The notes under the pieces are model-generated. The model saw only the letters and a program-made list of their open reading frames with translations. It made no database searches and had not been told where the DNA came from. A stretch of 64,000 bases of DNA from Gammaproteobacteria bacterium (lineage in GTDB: Bacteria; Pseudomonadota; Gammaproteobacteria; Ga0077536), in assembly GCA_024234975.1 (NCBI GenBank), contig JACKNH010000011.1, positions 1 through 64,000 of the forward strand. The letters run 5' to 3'. Numbering within the stretch: position 1 is the stretch's first letter; the number at the start of each line of letters is the position of its first letter. Of this stretch, positions 24,769 to 33,644 are shown one piece after another. A program made the position numbers and the translations under genes.

Positions 24769-25452
24769 ATGACACAGGGGATGGATATTCACGCAGAAGT
24801 TGAGGCATTGGGTCAGCGCCTGCAACGGCTCGAAGACATCGAAGCCGTCCGCCGCCTGCATTACATCTACGGCTACTTCATGGACTACTGCCGCTACGAC
24901 GAGGTCGTGGACCTGTTTGCCGAAGGCGGCGAAGCGGTGTTTCTTTCCGGTGTTTACAAAGGTCACAAGAGTCTTGCGCGCCTGTACAAGGATTTTCTCG
25001 GCCAGGTGTATACGAAGGGCGAGCCCTGCCCGCGCTTCGGCTTCGTTGCCGACCATCATCTACTACAGGAAGTGATCACCCTCAGCGACGATGGTCACAC
25101 GGCAAACTTCCGTGGCCGCTGCTATATGGTGCTGGGCAGCCATCACAGCCGCCCGGATATGCCGGAACTGTTGCCGCTGCAGGTGTACGAAGCCGCGCTG
25201 TATGAAAACACCTATATCAAAGTTGCGGGGGTGTGGAAGATTCAGCGCCTGGAATATTCCATTCAATGGCAGGCACTGTATGAGAAGGGCTGGGCTCACA
25301 CCGCGGTGGATCTCAAACCGGCGACGGTGACCTATCCGGAAAACCCCATCGGCCCGGATTTCTTCATCGATCAAACCCAGTCGTTGTGGCCGGAACGTTC
25401 GGCGGTGCCCTACCATTACGTCCACCCGGTCACCGGCCGGCCGATCGAATAA
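24769..25452 (+). CDS. SnoaL-like / NTF2-fold protein
   Basis: A 227-aa protein beginning with a coiled helix (IHAEVEALGQRLQRLEDIEAVRRLHYIYGYFMDYCRYDEVVDLF), the standard SnoaL_4 opening, followed by FVADHHLLQEVITLSDDGHTANFRGRCYMV and a beta-sheet ending in GVWKIQRLEYSIQWQALYE. NTF2-fold proteins of this kind are isomerases, hydratases or small-molecule binding proteins in aromatic and steroid pathways. It lies 26 bases before the flavoprotein gene and likely opens that operon. The stretch after residue 175 is an extension beyond the core fold. Confidence 0.75.
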   Translation: MTQGMDIHAEVEALGQRLQRLEDIEAVRRLHYIYGYFMDYCRYDEVVDLFAEGGEAVFLSGVYKGHKSLARLYKDFLGQVYTKGEPCPRFGFVADHHLLQEVITLSDDGHTANFRGRCYMVLGSHHSRPDMPELLPLQVYEAALYENTYIKVAGVWKIQRLEYSIQWQALYEKGWAHTAVDLKPATVTYPENPIGPDFFIDQTQSLWPERSAVPYHYVHPVTGRPIE

Positions 25453-25478
25453 ACCTGTCGTCGCACAGAATCGCTACC

Positions 25479-27038
25479 ATGCGCAGAATTCTTCCGGTTG
25501 ATATCACGCCCGAGCGGTTCGAACGAGCGCTGACCGCGTTCGGCGCCATTGTCGGCAAGGATTGGGTGCTGGACGACGATATCGATCGTGACGCCTATGC
25601 AGATGCCTACGCGCTGGGCGACGCCACCACGCATGCGCCGTCGGCGGCCATCGCGCCGGCATCGGTGGAGGAAGTGCAGGCGGTGCTGCGCGTCGCCAAC
25701 GAATTCGGCATTCCGCTATGGCCGATCTCGCGCGGCAAGAATTATGGATACGGCGGCGCCGCGCCGTGCATGCCGGGAACCTTGGTCCTGGATCTCGGCC
25801 GTATGCGGCGCATCCTCGATGTCGATGTCCGCCGTGCTTACTGCGTGGTGGAGCCTGGCGTCGGCTTCTTTGATCTCTACCAGTTCCTCGAACAGGAAAA
25901 GCTGCCGCTGTGGGCGCCGATGCCGGGCAACTGCATCGGCAGTGTGCTGGGCAATGCGTTGGAACACGGCACCGCCTACGGTCCGCATGGTGATCGCGCC
26001 AACAACTTCTGTGGCATGGAGGTCGTGTTGCCCGACGGTGAACTCATCCGCACCGGCATGGGCGCAATGGCCGGCGCGGACGCGTGGCACCTGTTCAGGT
26101 ACAGCTATGGACCCGGCTGGGACCAGATGTTCACGCAATCCAACCTCGGCATCGTCACCAAGCTCGGCGTCTGGCTGATGCAGGAGCCGGAAGCGGCGAT
26201 GGAATTGCGGATGGAACTGCCCGACGAGGAAGACATCGGCTGGGTGATCGAAACCCTCGCGCCATTGCGCCAGGCCGGCGTGATCAAGAGCCAGGTCAAC
26301 ATCGGCAATTTCATGCGCTATGTCATGGGCTCGTCGCAGCGGGACGACTGGTACCGTGGCGAAGGCGCCATGCCGGAGGACATCCAGGCTGATATCAGAC
26401 ACCAGCGCAATGTCGGCTGGTGGGGTTTGGAGATCATGTTGTACGGCTACCGCGAGGTGATTGAAGCCGAGGCGGCAGTCATCCGGCGCGCCTTCGCGGC
26501 ACAGACAACCAACGAATTCACCACCCGGCTCTGGAAGCGCGGCGAACCACGGCCACCGTTCCCGCATTATGGTGTGCCGATCAGCTTTCCGTTGCGGATC
26601 GCGAACTGGATCAGCCCCTACGGCGGGCACCTGGGATTCTCACCCATACTGCCGCCGGAGCGCGAGCCGCTTCTGGCGCAATTGCGCCGGTCGCGACAGA
26701 TGTTCCGCGACTACGGTTTCGATTTCTACGGCGGCTTCACCCTGGGCGAGCGCCACGTCACCGTGGTCAACATGCTGGCCTACGATCGACAGGATGAAGA
26801 CATGGTCCGTCGCGGAAGGGAACTGCTGCTGGCGTTGATGGCGGATGCCAAATCGCGTGGCTACAGCGAATATCGCAGCCATCTGGCGTTCATGGATGAA
26901 GTGGCGCAGAGCTACGATTTCAACGGTCATGCGCTGGCCAGACTCAACAACAAAATCAAGGATGCGCTGGACCCGCAGGGCATACTCGCGCCCGGCAAGC
27001 AGGGCATCTGGCCAGCGCGCTACCGGAAGCAAGGATGA
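25479..27038 (+). CDS. VAO/PCMH-family FAD oxidoreductase (4-cresol dehydrogenase-like)
   Basis: 519 aa from the ATG at 25479. An FAD-binding PCMH domain covers about residues 55-230: PASVEEVQAVLRVANEFGIPLWPISRGKNYGYGG, then LDLGRMRRILDVD, VEPGVGFFDLYQFL, GSVLGNALEHGTAYGPHGD and GMEVVLPDGELIRTG. The C-terminal cap is that of vanillyl-alcohol oxidase/p-cresol methylhydroxylase flavoproteins (FDFYGGFTLGERHVTVV; LDPQGILAPGKQGIWP). Family members oxidise 4-alkylphenols. The gene overlaps a c-type cytochrome gene by four bases, as in cresol-type flavocytochromes, so electrons probably go to that subunit. No signal peptide is evident. Confidence 0.85.
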   Translation: MRRILPVDITPERFERALTAFGAIVGKDWVLDDDIDRDAYADAYALGDATTHAPSAAIAPASVEEVQAVLRVANEFGIPLWPISRGKNYGYGGAAPCMPGTLVLDLGRMRRILDVDVRRAYCVVEPGVGFFDLYQFLEQEKLPLWAPMPGNCIGSVLGNALEHGTAYGPHGDRANNFCGMEVVLPDGELIRTGMGAMAGADAWHLFRYSYGPGWDQMFTQSNLGIVTKLGVWLMQEPEAAMELRMELPDEEDIGWVIETLAPLRQAGVIKSQVNIGNFMRYVMGSSQRDDWYRGEGAMPEDIQADIRHQRNVGWWGLEIMLYGYREVIEAEAAVIRRAFAAQTTNEFTTRLWKRGEPRPPFPHYGVPISFPLRIANWISPYGGHLGFSPILPPEREPLLAQLRRSRQMFRDYGFDFYGGFTLGERHVTVVNMLAYDRQDEDMVRRGRELLLALMADAKSRGYSEYRSHLAFMDEVAQSYDFNGHALARLNNKIKDALDPQGILAPGKQGIWPARYRKQG

Positions 27039-27418
27039 TGCAGCGCGCCGGACAAACACCTCAGATGCGGCGGCGACTGGCCGGCATATTGGGACTCATG
27101 GCTGCGGCTACGAATCCTGTCGATGCGGCGGAGCAGGGTGCCATGCCGTACACACCGCCCGGCGGCTACCTCGGTCGTTGCGCGTTGTGCCACGAGAACA
27201 ATGGCATGGCGGAGCAACGTCTGCTCGCTTTGTACCAGGATCCGGCGCGGGCACGATTGTCATTGCGTGATGATCTGACACCGGCGTATATCCGGCAGGT
27301 GGTGCGTAATGGTCACGCATCCATGCCGCCGATGTCACGCGTCGAAGTACCGGATACCGAACTCAACGACATCGTGGCGTTTCTCACCTCACCCAAGACT
27401 CGCGAGGCCGCGCCATGA
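27035..27418 (+). CDS. Small c-type cytochrome, likely partner of the flavoprotein
   Basis: A 127-aa protein with a signal peptide (RRRLAGILGLMAAATNPVDA-AEQ). One haem site, C-A-L-C-H at about residue 49, and a probable axial Met in HASMPPMSRVEV followed by the final helix DTELNDIVAFL. This fits single-haem class I cytochromes such as the cytochrome subunit of p-cresol methylhydroxylase. It overlaps the flavoprotein gene upstream and, by an ATGA junction, the next gene downstream, so the three are co-translated. Confidence 0.82.
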   Translation: MMQRAGQTPQMRRRLAGILGLMAAATNPVDAAEQGAMPYTPPGGYLGRCALCHENNGMAEQRLLALYQDPARARLSLRDDLTPAYIRQVVRNGHASMPPMSRVEVPDTELNDIVAFLTSPKTREAAP

Positions 27419-27840
27419 TCTCGCGCAGGTCGTTGGTGCAGCATCTGGCTGGCATCACCGGGCTGCCATTGCTGTCGCGCCATTGCGCAGCGTTCGCGTA
27501 TGCAGCCACTTCGCTCCCGGTGGGATTTGTCTACGATGCTTCATGCCACACGCTGCGCGAGGCGGCTGGCAATACGCCCGCGGAGAAGGTGTATGCCATT
27601 GAAGGTGATGCGGCCACCCTCTGGTACGAAATGATTGATCACCGGCTGGGGGTGGAATTCCAGGTGCTCTATGGGCTGACAACCCCAGCCGATTTCCACG
27701 TCCTGCGCGATCTGGCACGGTCGCGTGGCTACCGTGCACTACCGGGCACGCCGGCAACGGACAGCCCCCGTTTCATCGCCTGGTCGCTTGTACCCCGGCA
27801 CTATCTCATCGGAGAACCCCATGTCTTCAAAACGGTTTGA
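27415..27840 (+). CDS. Unrecognised protein with Tat-like signal
   Basis: A 141-aa protein starting in an ATGA overlap with the cytochrome gene. The N-terminus S-R-R-S-L-V-Q followed by a hydrophobic stretch looks like a twin-arginine signal. The mature part has a strand-helix pattern (VGFVYDASCHTLREA; ATLWYEMIDHRLGVEFQVLYGLTTPADFHVLRDLAR) and a single Cys. I do not recognise the family. Its fixed position between the cytochrome and the SDR genes suggests a periplasmic accessory or maturation role for the flavocytochrome, which is inference. Its end overlaps the next gene by 20 bases. Confidence 0.5.
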   Translation: MISRRSLVQHLAGITGLPLLSRHCAAFAYAATSLPVGFVYDASCHTLREAAGNTPAEKVYAIEGDAATLWYEMIDHRLGVEFQVLYGLTTPADFHVLRDLARSRGYRALPGTPATDSPRFIAWSLVPRHYLIGEPHVFKTV

Positions 27841-28579
27841 AGGAAAGAATATCGTCGTTACCGGCGGCAACAGTGGTATCGGGCTGGCTGCCGCCCAGCG
27901 GTTTGTCGCCGAAGGCGGGCGCGTTGCCATTGTGGGGCGGAATGCGCAAACGCTGGCAGCGGCGCGCGAGTCACTGGGCGGTGACACCATTGCGGTGCAG
28001 GCCGACATGTCGACGCTGCCCGCCATCGAACAAGCGGCCGCAGGGCTCGCAAAGCAAATGCCGCATGTCGACGTGTTGTTCGCCAATGCAGGCATTGGCA
28101 CCATGGTGCCTGTCCGGGAAGCGAGCGAAGCGGTCTGGGATCAGATCATGAACGTCAATCTGAAAGGCATGTATTTCACGGTGCAGAAAATTCTGCCGTT
28201 GATGGGACGAGGCGGTGCGATCGTGTTATGCAGTTCGCTGGGGGCGGTCCGCAGCTGGCCGGGATCTTCGATTTACAGCGCCAGCAAGGCTGGAGTGAAT
28301 TCCATCGGTCGTGCACTGGCGTCGGAACTTGTCGCCGATGGCATCCGGGTGAACGTGGTGATGCCCGGCGGCGTCGATACGCCGATCATGGAGCGCTCCT
28401 TGCCCGCGCCGGTGGCTGATGCCGTACGCAAGGACATGGCATCGCATACGCCCATGCAGCGTCTGGCAAACCCGGAGGAGATCGCCAACGCGGTCGCGTT
28501 CCTTGCTTCCGACGAAGCGTCTTACATGACAGGTACAGAAACCATCGTCGACGGCGGAATATTTGGCTGCGCGTCCTGA
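27821..28579 (+). CDS. Short-chain dehydrogenase/reductase
   Basis: 252 aa from the ATG at 27821; GGAGAA precedes it and the frame upstream overlaps another gene without SDR features. Classical SDR signature: VVTGGNSGIG, FANAG, catalytic Ser in LCSSLGAV, Y-S-A-S-K, and GGVDTPIMERS; it ends with MTGTETIVDGGIFG. In the operon after a VAO-type flavocytochrome it could oxidise the alcohol product to an aldehyde or ketone (inference). Confidence 0.85.
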   Translation: MSSKRFEGKNIVVTGGNSGIGLAAAQRFVAEGGRVAIVGRNAQTLAAARESLGGDTIAVQADMSTLPAIEQAAAGLAKQMPHVDVLFANAGIGTMVPVREASEAVWDQIMNVNLKGMYFTVQKILPLMGRGGAIVLCSSLGAVRSWPGSSIYSASKAGVNSIGRALASELVADGIRVNVVMPGGVDTPIMERSLPAPVADAVRKDMASHTPMQRLANPEEIANAVAFLASDEASYMTGTETIVDGGIFGCAS

Positions 28580-28652
28580 TTACGGCGGCAGCCGCGCAAG
28601 CACGGTCCTGCATCAAGAACAATCTATCTGCTGATTCGAAGGATTCAAGCAC

Positions 28653-29708
28653 ATGGCAACCAACATCAAAGGGCCGGCAATCTTCCTGGCCCAGTTCGCC
28701 GGCGATGCCGCACCATTCAATTCCTGGGATGCGATTACCCAATGGGCCGCTTCACTGGGCTACAAGGGCGTGCAGGTGCCGACCTGGGACAGCCGATTGT
28801 TCAACCTGCAGCAGGCCGCGGCGTCGAAGACATATTGCGACGACTTCGCCGGCGCTGCGCGTGAGAACGGCGTAGAGGTCACCGAACTTTCCACGCATCT
28901 GCAAGGGCAGCTGGTCGCGGTGAACCCGGCTTACGACCAGGCGTTCGATGCATTTGCGCCAGCACAGGTGCAAGGCAAGCCGGCCGCGCGCCAGGCCTGG
29001 GCAACCGAACAGATGAAACTGGCGGCGGCAGCATCGAAGCATCTGGGGCTGCACAGCAGCGTCTCCTTCACCGGCTCACTGGCCTGGCCGTTTCTCTACC
29101 CGTGGCCGCAACGGCCCGCCGGCCTGGTGGAGTCCGCTTTCACTGAACTCGCGCGCCGTTGGCGGCCGATTCTCGATGTCTACGACGAAGCGGGTGTGGA
29201 TGTCGGGTTCGAGATTCATCCCGGCGAAGACGTTTTCGATGGCGTCACCTTCGAGATGTTCCTCGATGCGTTGCAAGGTCACTCACGCTGCCGGATCAAC
29301 TACGATCCCTCGCACTTCGTGCTGCAACATCTGGATTACCTGGCGTTCATCGACATCTACCACGAACGCATCTGCGCCTTTCACGTGAAGGATGCCGAAC
29401 TCAACACCGACGGCCGCCAGGGGGTGTATTCGGGTTTCCAACCCTGGGTGAATCGCGCGGGTCGCTTCCGCTCGCTGGGTGATGGCCAGGTGGATTTCCG
29501 CGGCATCTTCTCGAAGCTTGCGGCCTACGGCTATGACTCATGGGCCGTGCTCGAGTGGGAGTGTTGTCTGAAACATCCCGAGCAGGGCGCGGCCGAGGGC
29601 GCGCCATTCATCACCGATCACATCATCCGCGTCACCGAAAAGGCGTTCGATGATTTCGCCGGTGGGGCGACTGATCAAGCAACCATCAACCGCATGCTGG
29701 GATTGTAG
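28653..29708 (+). CDS. Sugar phosphate isomerase/epimerase-like TIM barrel
   Basis: A 351-aa AP-endonuclease-2/xylose-isomerase-like barrel. Visible metal-binding residues: Glu in VGFEIHPGED, Asp/His in INYDPSHFVLQ, His in AFHVKDAEL, and Glu in AVLEWEC. The N-terminal strand GPAIFLAQFAG and GYKGVQVPTWDS are typical of the group that accompanies Gfo/Idh/MocA dehydrogenases in inositol-like or ketosugar catabolism. Cytoplasmic. It ends ten bases before the oxidoreductase gene, supporting a two-gene metabolic unit. Confidence 0.82.
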   Translation: MATNIKGPAIFLAQFAGDAAPFNSWDAITQWAASLGYKGVQVPTWDSRLFNLQQAAASKTYCDDFAGAARENGVEVTELSTHLQGQLVAVNPAYDQAFDAFAPAQVQGKPAARQAWATEQMKLAAAASKHLGLHSSVSFTGSLAWPFLYPWPQRPAGLVESAFTELARRWRPILDVYDEAGVDVGFEIHPGEDVFDGVTFEMFLDALQGHSRCRINYDPSHFVLQHLDYLAFIDIYHERICAFHVKDAELNTDGRQGVYSGFQPWVNRAGRFRSLGDGQVDFRGIFSKLAAYGYDSWAVLEWECCLKHPEQGAAEGAPFITDHIIRVTEKAFDDFAGGATDQATINRMLGL

Positions 29709-29718
29709 GAGCCACCCG

Positions 29719-30888
29719 ATGACAGTTCGCACAGGTAACAAGCGCAGCGGCCGGATCAAACTCGGCATGGTCGGCGGCGGCGAAGGCTCCTTCATCGGCG
29801 CGGTGCATCGGTTTGCCGCCCGTATGGATGATCAATATGAACTGGTCGCCGGCGCATTGGCGTCGGATGCCGCCCGGGCACAATCCTCAGGCAAGGCGTT
29901 GGGCCTGGCGCCGGAACGCATCTACGACAATTTCGTCAGCATGGCGCAAGCCGAGGCCGCGCGGCCGGATGGCATCGAAGCCGTCGCCATTGTCACGCCG
30001 AATCACATGCATGTGCCGGTGGCGCAGGCGTTCATCGAGGCCGGCATTCATGTCATCTGCGACAAGCCATTGGCGCTGGATATGAAACAGGCGCGGCAAC
30101 TGGAAAAGCAGCTGGCGCGAAGGAAGGATGTCATCTTCGCCCTGACACACAATTATTCGGGCTACCCGATGATCCGCCAGGCCAGGGCCATGGTCGCGGC
30201 GGGCGAGCTGGGTGATATCCGTGTCGTGCAGGGTGAATACCCGCAGGACTGGTTGACCACCGACGTCGAGCGCAGTGGTCAGAAGCAGGCGCAATGGCGC
30301 GCCGATCCGGCACGCGCCGGGGCCGGCGGATGCATTGGCGACATCGGCACCCATGCCTACCAGTTGATGTGTTTTGTCAGCGGCTTGCAGCCGAAGGAAT
30401 TGTCGGCGGACCTGGCTTCATTCGTGAAAGGACGGGTGCTCGATGACAATGCACATGTGATGTTGCGTTTCGATAACGGCGCCAAGGGCATGTTGTGGGC
30501 GAGTCAGGTCGCGCCTGGCCACGAGAATGGCCTGCAGATTCGCATCTACGGTTCAAAAGGTGGTTTGCAGTGGCGGCAGGAGGAACCCAATCACCTGTGG
30601 TTCACGCCCTACGGTGAGCCGAAGCGATTGCTGACGCGAGGCGGGGCAGGCGCCAGCGCTGCGGCCAATCGCCTCACGCGTATTCCTTCCGGCCATCCCG
30701 AAGGTTACCTGGAAGGGTTTGCCAACATTTATTCCGAAGTGGCGGCTGCCATTATCGCCGCGCGTAAGCATCGCCGGCCGGACCGGCAGGTGACGTTTCC
30801 GAGTATTGCCGACGGCATTGCCGGCATGAGCTTCATCCAGGCGTGCGTGAAATCATCGGCGGGCAACGGGCGCTGGACGAAACTCTGA
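29719..30888 (+). CDS. Gfo/Idh/MocA-family oxidoreductase
   Basis: 389 aa from the ATG at 29719 with AGGAG upstream. The NAD(P)-binding motif is KLGMVGGGEGSFIGAVHR; then IVTPNHMHVPVAQAFIEAGIHVICDKPLALD, where the D-K-P Lys is the catalytic position; the C-terminal substrate domain includes GGCIGDIGTHAYQLM with the conserved Asp/His pair. It oxidises or epimerises a sugar or cyclitol, presumably a substrate or product of the adjacent TIM-barrel enzyme. It closes the run of codirectional genes that began at 24769. Confidence 0.85.
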   Translation: MTVRTGNKRSGRIKLGMVGGGEGSFIGAVHRFAARMDDQYELVAGALASDAARAQSSGKALGLAPERIYDNFVSMAQAEAARPDGIEAVAIVTPNHMHVPVAQAFIEAGIHVICDKPLALDMKQARQLEKQLARRKDVIFALTHNYSGYPMIRQARAMVAAGELGDIRVVQGEYPQDWLTTDVERSGQKQAQWRADPARAGAGGCIGDIGTHAYQLMCFVSGLQPKELSADLASFVKGRVLDDNAHVMLRFDNGAKGMLWASQVAPGHENGLQIRIYGSKGGLQWRQEEPNHLWFTPYGEPKRLLTRGGAGASAAANRLTRIPSGHPEGYLEGFANIYSEVAAAIIAARKHRRPDRQVTFPSIADGIAGMSFIQACVKSSAGNGRWTKL

Positions 30889-30937
30889 GCCGCTCGCCAG
30901 CCCCGCTCTTTACCAGGCCAATCACCCGCGGGTGGTC

Positions 30938-31264
30938 CTATTCGTACGGGCTTTCGCGGCTGTCCTGGTCCATGGACGCGGCGTTGCTCCTGATCTGTTG
31001 CGTGTAGTCTTCGGCGTTCCGGCGTTCGATATTGTCGATCGCCTCCCACATCTCTTTGGACCGACAGATTTTCCGCGGCAGGTTTGAGCCGGTGCGCGCC
31101 ACTGTCCGGCATTCCTGGTTGTTGTCGGCCGATGCAACCATGTTCGAGGTATTTGCACCGTCACCCTTCGGTGTCCCGGCGCAGCCGGCCGCAAGTACTG
31201 CAAATGCCGCCACGCAGATAAGCGCGAGGCCGCGACCGCCGACTGGTAAGGCTGCAATAGGCAT
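30938..31264 (-). CDS. Small lipoprotein with conserved Cys-pair domain
   Basis: A 108-aa protein with a lipobox (AVLAAG-C, Cys at about residue 28). The short mature region has CRTVARTGSNLPRKIC-RSKEMW, a pattern seen in many small gammaproteobacterial lipoproteins (two Cys flanking a TGSxLPR/K segment, probably disulfide-bonded), and a charged helical tail. Function unknown. It is convergent with the preceding oxidoreductase gene; a 231-base region separates it from the divergent metallo-beta-lactamase-like gene. Confidence 0.6.
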   Translation of the reverse strand: MPIAALPVGGRGLALICVAAFAVLAAGCAGTPKGDGANTSNMVASADNNQECRTVARTGSNLPRKICRSKEMWEAIDNIERRNAEDYTQQIRSNAASMDQDSRESPYE

Positions 31265-31495
31265 CGTCTGCTCCTTTGACTCTCATCGGATGGAAAACTG
31301 TGTCGCACCATAGACCACGTGCAATGCAGCAGACAATAGAGGCTGCGAAAGTGTCGCATGTGCACATTCAGCACTGGAGCGATTACCGGCTGAATCCGAA
31401 GCTGACCACGGCTTATACTGCGCCAGGACGATTTGCCGGGCGGGTGAAACCCACCGCCGGCGATCGGCGGAATGGCATTAAATCGGGGGAGCACT

Positions 31496-32326
31496 ATGCG
31501 AACAGTTTCACTGGCACTTCTACTTGCCGCATCACAAGGCGCGTGGGCGCAAACCGACTGGAACGCACCGTTCCCGCCGCATACGGTGATGGACAACCTG
31601 CATTACATCGGCACCGAGGCATTGGCATCCTTCCTGGTGACGACGCCCGCCGGCCATATCCTGATCAATTCCGACTTTGAATCAACGGTACCTTCGCTGA
31701 AGCGCAACGTCGAGGCGCTGGGCTTCCGCTTTGAAGACATCCGCATCGTGCTGGGATCACATGCCCACGGGGACCACATGGAGGCGGATGCAATGGTCAA
31801 GGAGATGACCGGCGCCAGCGTGATGCACATGGCCGAAGACATGCGAAACCTCGAATCGATGCAACCCGGTGGTAAGGCGCATCCCGTTGATCGCGTGCTG
31901 CATGATGGCGACACGGTGAAACTCGGTGGTATGACGCTGACTGCGATCCGCACCCCCGGCCACACCGAGGGCTGTACCAGTTGGGCAATGGATTTGCGTG
32001 AGAACGGGCAGACCTATCACGCATTGGTAGTGTGCAGCTACGGCGTCAATCCGAATTACATCCTGGTCGATAATCCGCGCTATCCCGGTATCGCGGATGA
32101 CTATCGCTACACCTTTGCCAAGGCGCGAACGATTCCGGTGGATGTGTTCCTGGGGTCGCACGGTTCTTTCTACGGATTACCGGAAAAATACCAGGCGCTG
32201 GTTGCCCGCCAACCCGGCGATCCGAATCCGTTTGTCGACCCGCAAGGCTACCTCGCGCATGTGGATCTGCAGGAAGGGCGGTTCAAGGCCATGCTGGCCG
32301 AACAGTCAAGTGGTGCGAAACAATGA
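31496..32326 (+). CDS. Subclass B3 metallo-beta-lactamase-like protein
   Basis: 276 aa from the ATG at 31496 (GGGGGAG upstream), with a signal peptide cleaved near AWA-QTDW. Zinc ligands of the B3 group are all visible: H-A-H-G-D-H, P-G-H-T-E-G-C-T-S-W, and the final His in LGSHGSFYG. LASFLVTTPAGHILINSD and the overall length also match B3 enzymes. It may hydrolyse beta-lactams, but B3-like proteins without that activity are common in environmental bacteria. The stop overlaps the start of an exported SDR gene (ATGA), unusual company for a resistance gene. Confidence 0.82.
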   Translation: MRTVSLALLLAASQGAWAQTDWNAPFPPHTVMDNLHYIGTEALASFLVTTPAGHILINSDFESTVPSLKRNVEALGFRFEDIRIVLGSHAHGDHMEADAMVKEMTGASVMHMAEDMRNLESMQPGGKAHPVDRVLHDGDTVKLGGMTLTAIRTPGHTEGCTSWAMDLRENGQTYHALVVCSYGVNPNYILVDNPRYPGIADDYRYTFAKARTIPVDVFLGSHGSFYGLPEKYQALVARQPGDPNPFVDPQGYLAHVDLQEGRFKAMLAEQSSGAKQ

Positions 32327-33132
32327 GCAGGCATCGATTCGTATTTTCACTGGCGATTGCCTTGATTATCTCCGGCAATGCGATGGCGCAGACGGTCCTC
32401 ATCACCGGCGCGAACTCCGGCCTCGGGCTGGAATTCGCGCGCCAGTATGCGGCGAAAGGCTGGCACGTGATCGCAACGCATCGTCGATCCTCGATTCCGG
32501 AAACGCTGGCAACACTGGCTGCCGAACATGACAACGTGCGCATCGAGCGCATGGACGTCACCAATGAAGCACAGGTCCACGCACTCGCCGAAAAGCTGGC
32601 GACGACGAAGATCGATGTGTTGATCAACAACGCCGGTGTCTACAACGATCGCAGCAGCTGCCAGACCGACGATTGCCCCGGCGACTGGAGCAACCAGAAT
32701 TTCGGCAAACTGGACTACGGCTTGCTGGAGCGGATCCTGGCTGTCAACGTGAAGGGTCCATTGCTGGTCAGTGAGACATTCGAGCCGCTGGTCGCTGCCA
32801 GCGAGCAGAAGAAGATCATCGTCATCAGCTCCACCAATGGCTCATTGACCGAAGAGACCCCGCGAGGTGGCGCGATTTTCTACCGCGCGAGCAAGTCCGC
32901 ACTCAACCGCTCGTTTCAACTGGTGGCTTCCGCCCTGAAGCCGGAAGGCATTACCGTCATCATGCTGCATCCCGGTGCCGTGCTCACTGAGCGGCAGGCG
33001 GGACTGGCTGGTTACGCAGGCATGGTGGAAATGCCATTCACGGTCGAACATATGATCAACACCATTGGCGCGGTCACCCTGCAGGACAGTGGCCACTTCA
33101 TCAATTACGACGGGACATCCCTGCCATGGTAA
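32323..33132 (+). CDS. Exported short-chain dehydrogenase/reductase-like protein
   Basis: A 269-aa protein. The first 22 residues form a convincing signal peptide (RHRFVFSLAIALIISGNAMA-Q) placed directly before the SDR cofactor motif TVLITGANSGLG. NNAG, a Ser in ISSTNGS, and F-Y-R-A-S-K follow, so the catalytic set is complete. SDRs need NAD(P)H, which is not available in the periplasm, so either export does not occur or the protein has a non-standard role. Two Cys in RSSCQTDDCPG could form a disulfide, compatible with export. It is translationally coupled to the metallo-beta-lactamase-like gene and overlaps the next gene by seven bases. Confidence 0.78.
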   Translation: MSRHRFVFSLAIALIISGNAMAQTVLITGANSGLGLEFARQYAAKGWHVIATHRRSSIPETLATLAAEHDNVRIERMDVTNEAQVHALAEKLATTKIDVLINNAGVYNDRSSCQTDDCPGDWSNQNFGKLDYGLLERILAVNVKGPLLVSETFEPLVAASEQKKIIVISSTNGSLTEETPRGGAIFYRASKSALNRSFQLVASALKPEGITVIMLHPGAVLTERQAGLAGYAGMVEMPFTVEHMINTIGAVTLQDSGHFINYDGTSLPW

Positions 33133-33635
33133 AGCGCATATACAAAGCAGGTACTACGGTGGGGCTGGTGGCAGCAGTTGTCCAGTTGTATGCGGCTGAG
33201 CCCATCGTGCAGGCCAGTCCGGAAGATATGGCAGCCATTACGGCCTTCAATACAGCCTACCTTAAAGCTATCAACGAGGAAGATATCGCTGCACTCAGTG
33301 CGCTCACGACTGACGAGCACATGATGATTGCGCCGAACGGCAAGCCCATTGTCGGCAAGGCCGCCAACGACGAGCTGAATGGCCGCGCGTTCCGTCAGTT
33401 CGAATTCGATGAGCACTGGTATCCGGAAGAGACGGTGGTCGATGGCAATCTCGCCTATCAGCGCGGCACCTATCTGGTCGTTGCCAAACCGCGCGACGGC
33501 GGCGCCGAACGCAGATTGACCGGAACGTTCATGCGGATCTACAAGAAGCTGGATGGGCAGTGGCGCATGGTTCGTGACATGTTCAACAGCGACGGCACCT
33601 CGCAGAATCCGGCGTCGGCCCCCGCGCCTGAATAA
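33126..33635 (+). CDS. Secreted DUF4440/SnoaL-like protein
   Basis: A 169-aa protein with a signal peptide (VGLVAAVVQLYA-AE) and an NTF2 fold: AITAFNTAYLKAINEEDIAALSALTTDEHMMIAPNG, VVDGNLAYQRGTYLVVAKP, MRIYKKLDGQWRMVRDMFNSD. This is the DUF4440 arrangement. It overlaps the preceding SDR gene by seven bases, completing a three-gene exported set (metallo-hydrolase, SDR, NTF2). The function is unknown; a periplasmic small-molecule pathway is an inference from the shared export. Confidence 0.75.
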   Translation: MVKRIYKAGTTVGLVAAVVQLYAAEPIVQASPEDMAAITAFNTAYLKAINEEDIAALSALTTDEHMMIAPNGKPIVGKAANDELNGRAFRQFEFDEHWYPEETVVDGNLAYQRGTYLVVAKPRDGGAERRLTGTFMRIYKKLDGQWRMVRDMFNSDGTSQNPASAPAPE

Positions 33636-33644
33636 GTTGCGAAC

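Noticed and set aside
31496..32326. Clinical-type antibiotic resistance gene on a mobile element
   Set aside because: The zinc motifs are B3-like but there is no integron, transposon or IS next to it, and it is operonic with an SDR, so a native metabolic role is at least as likely.
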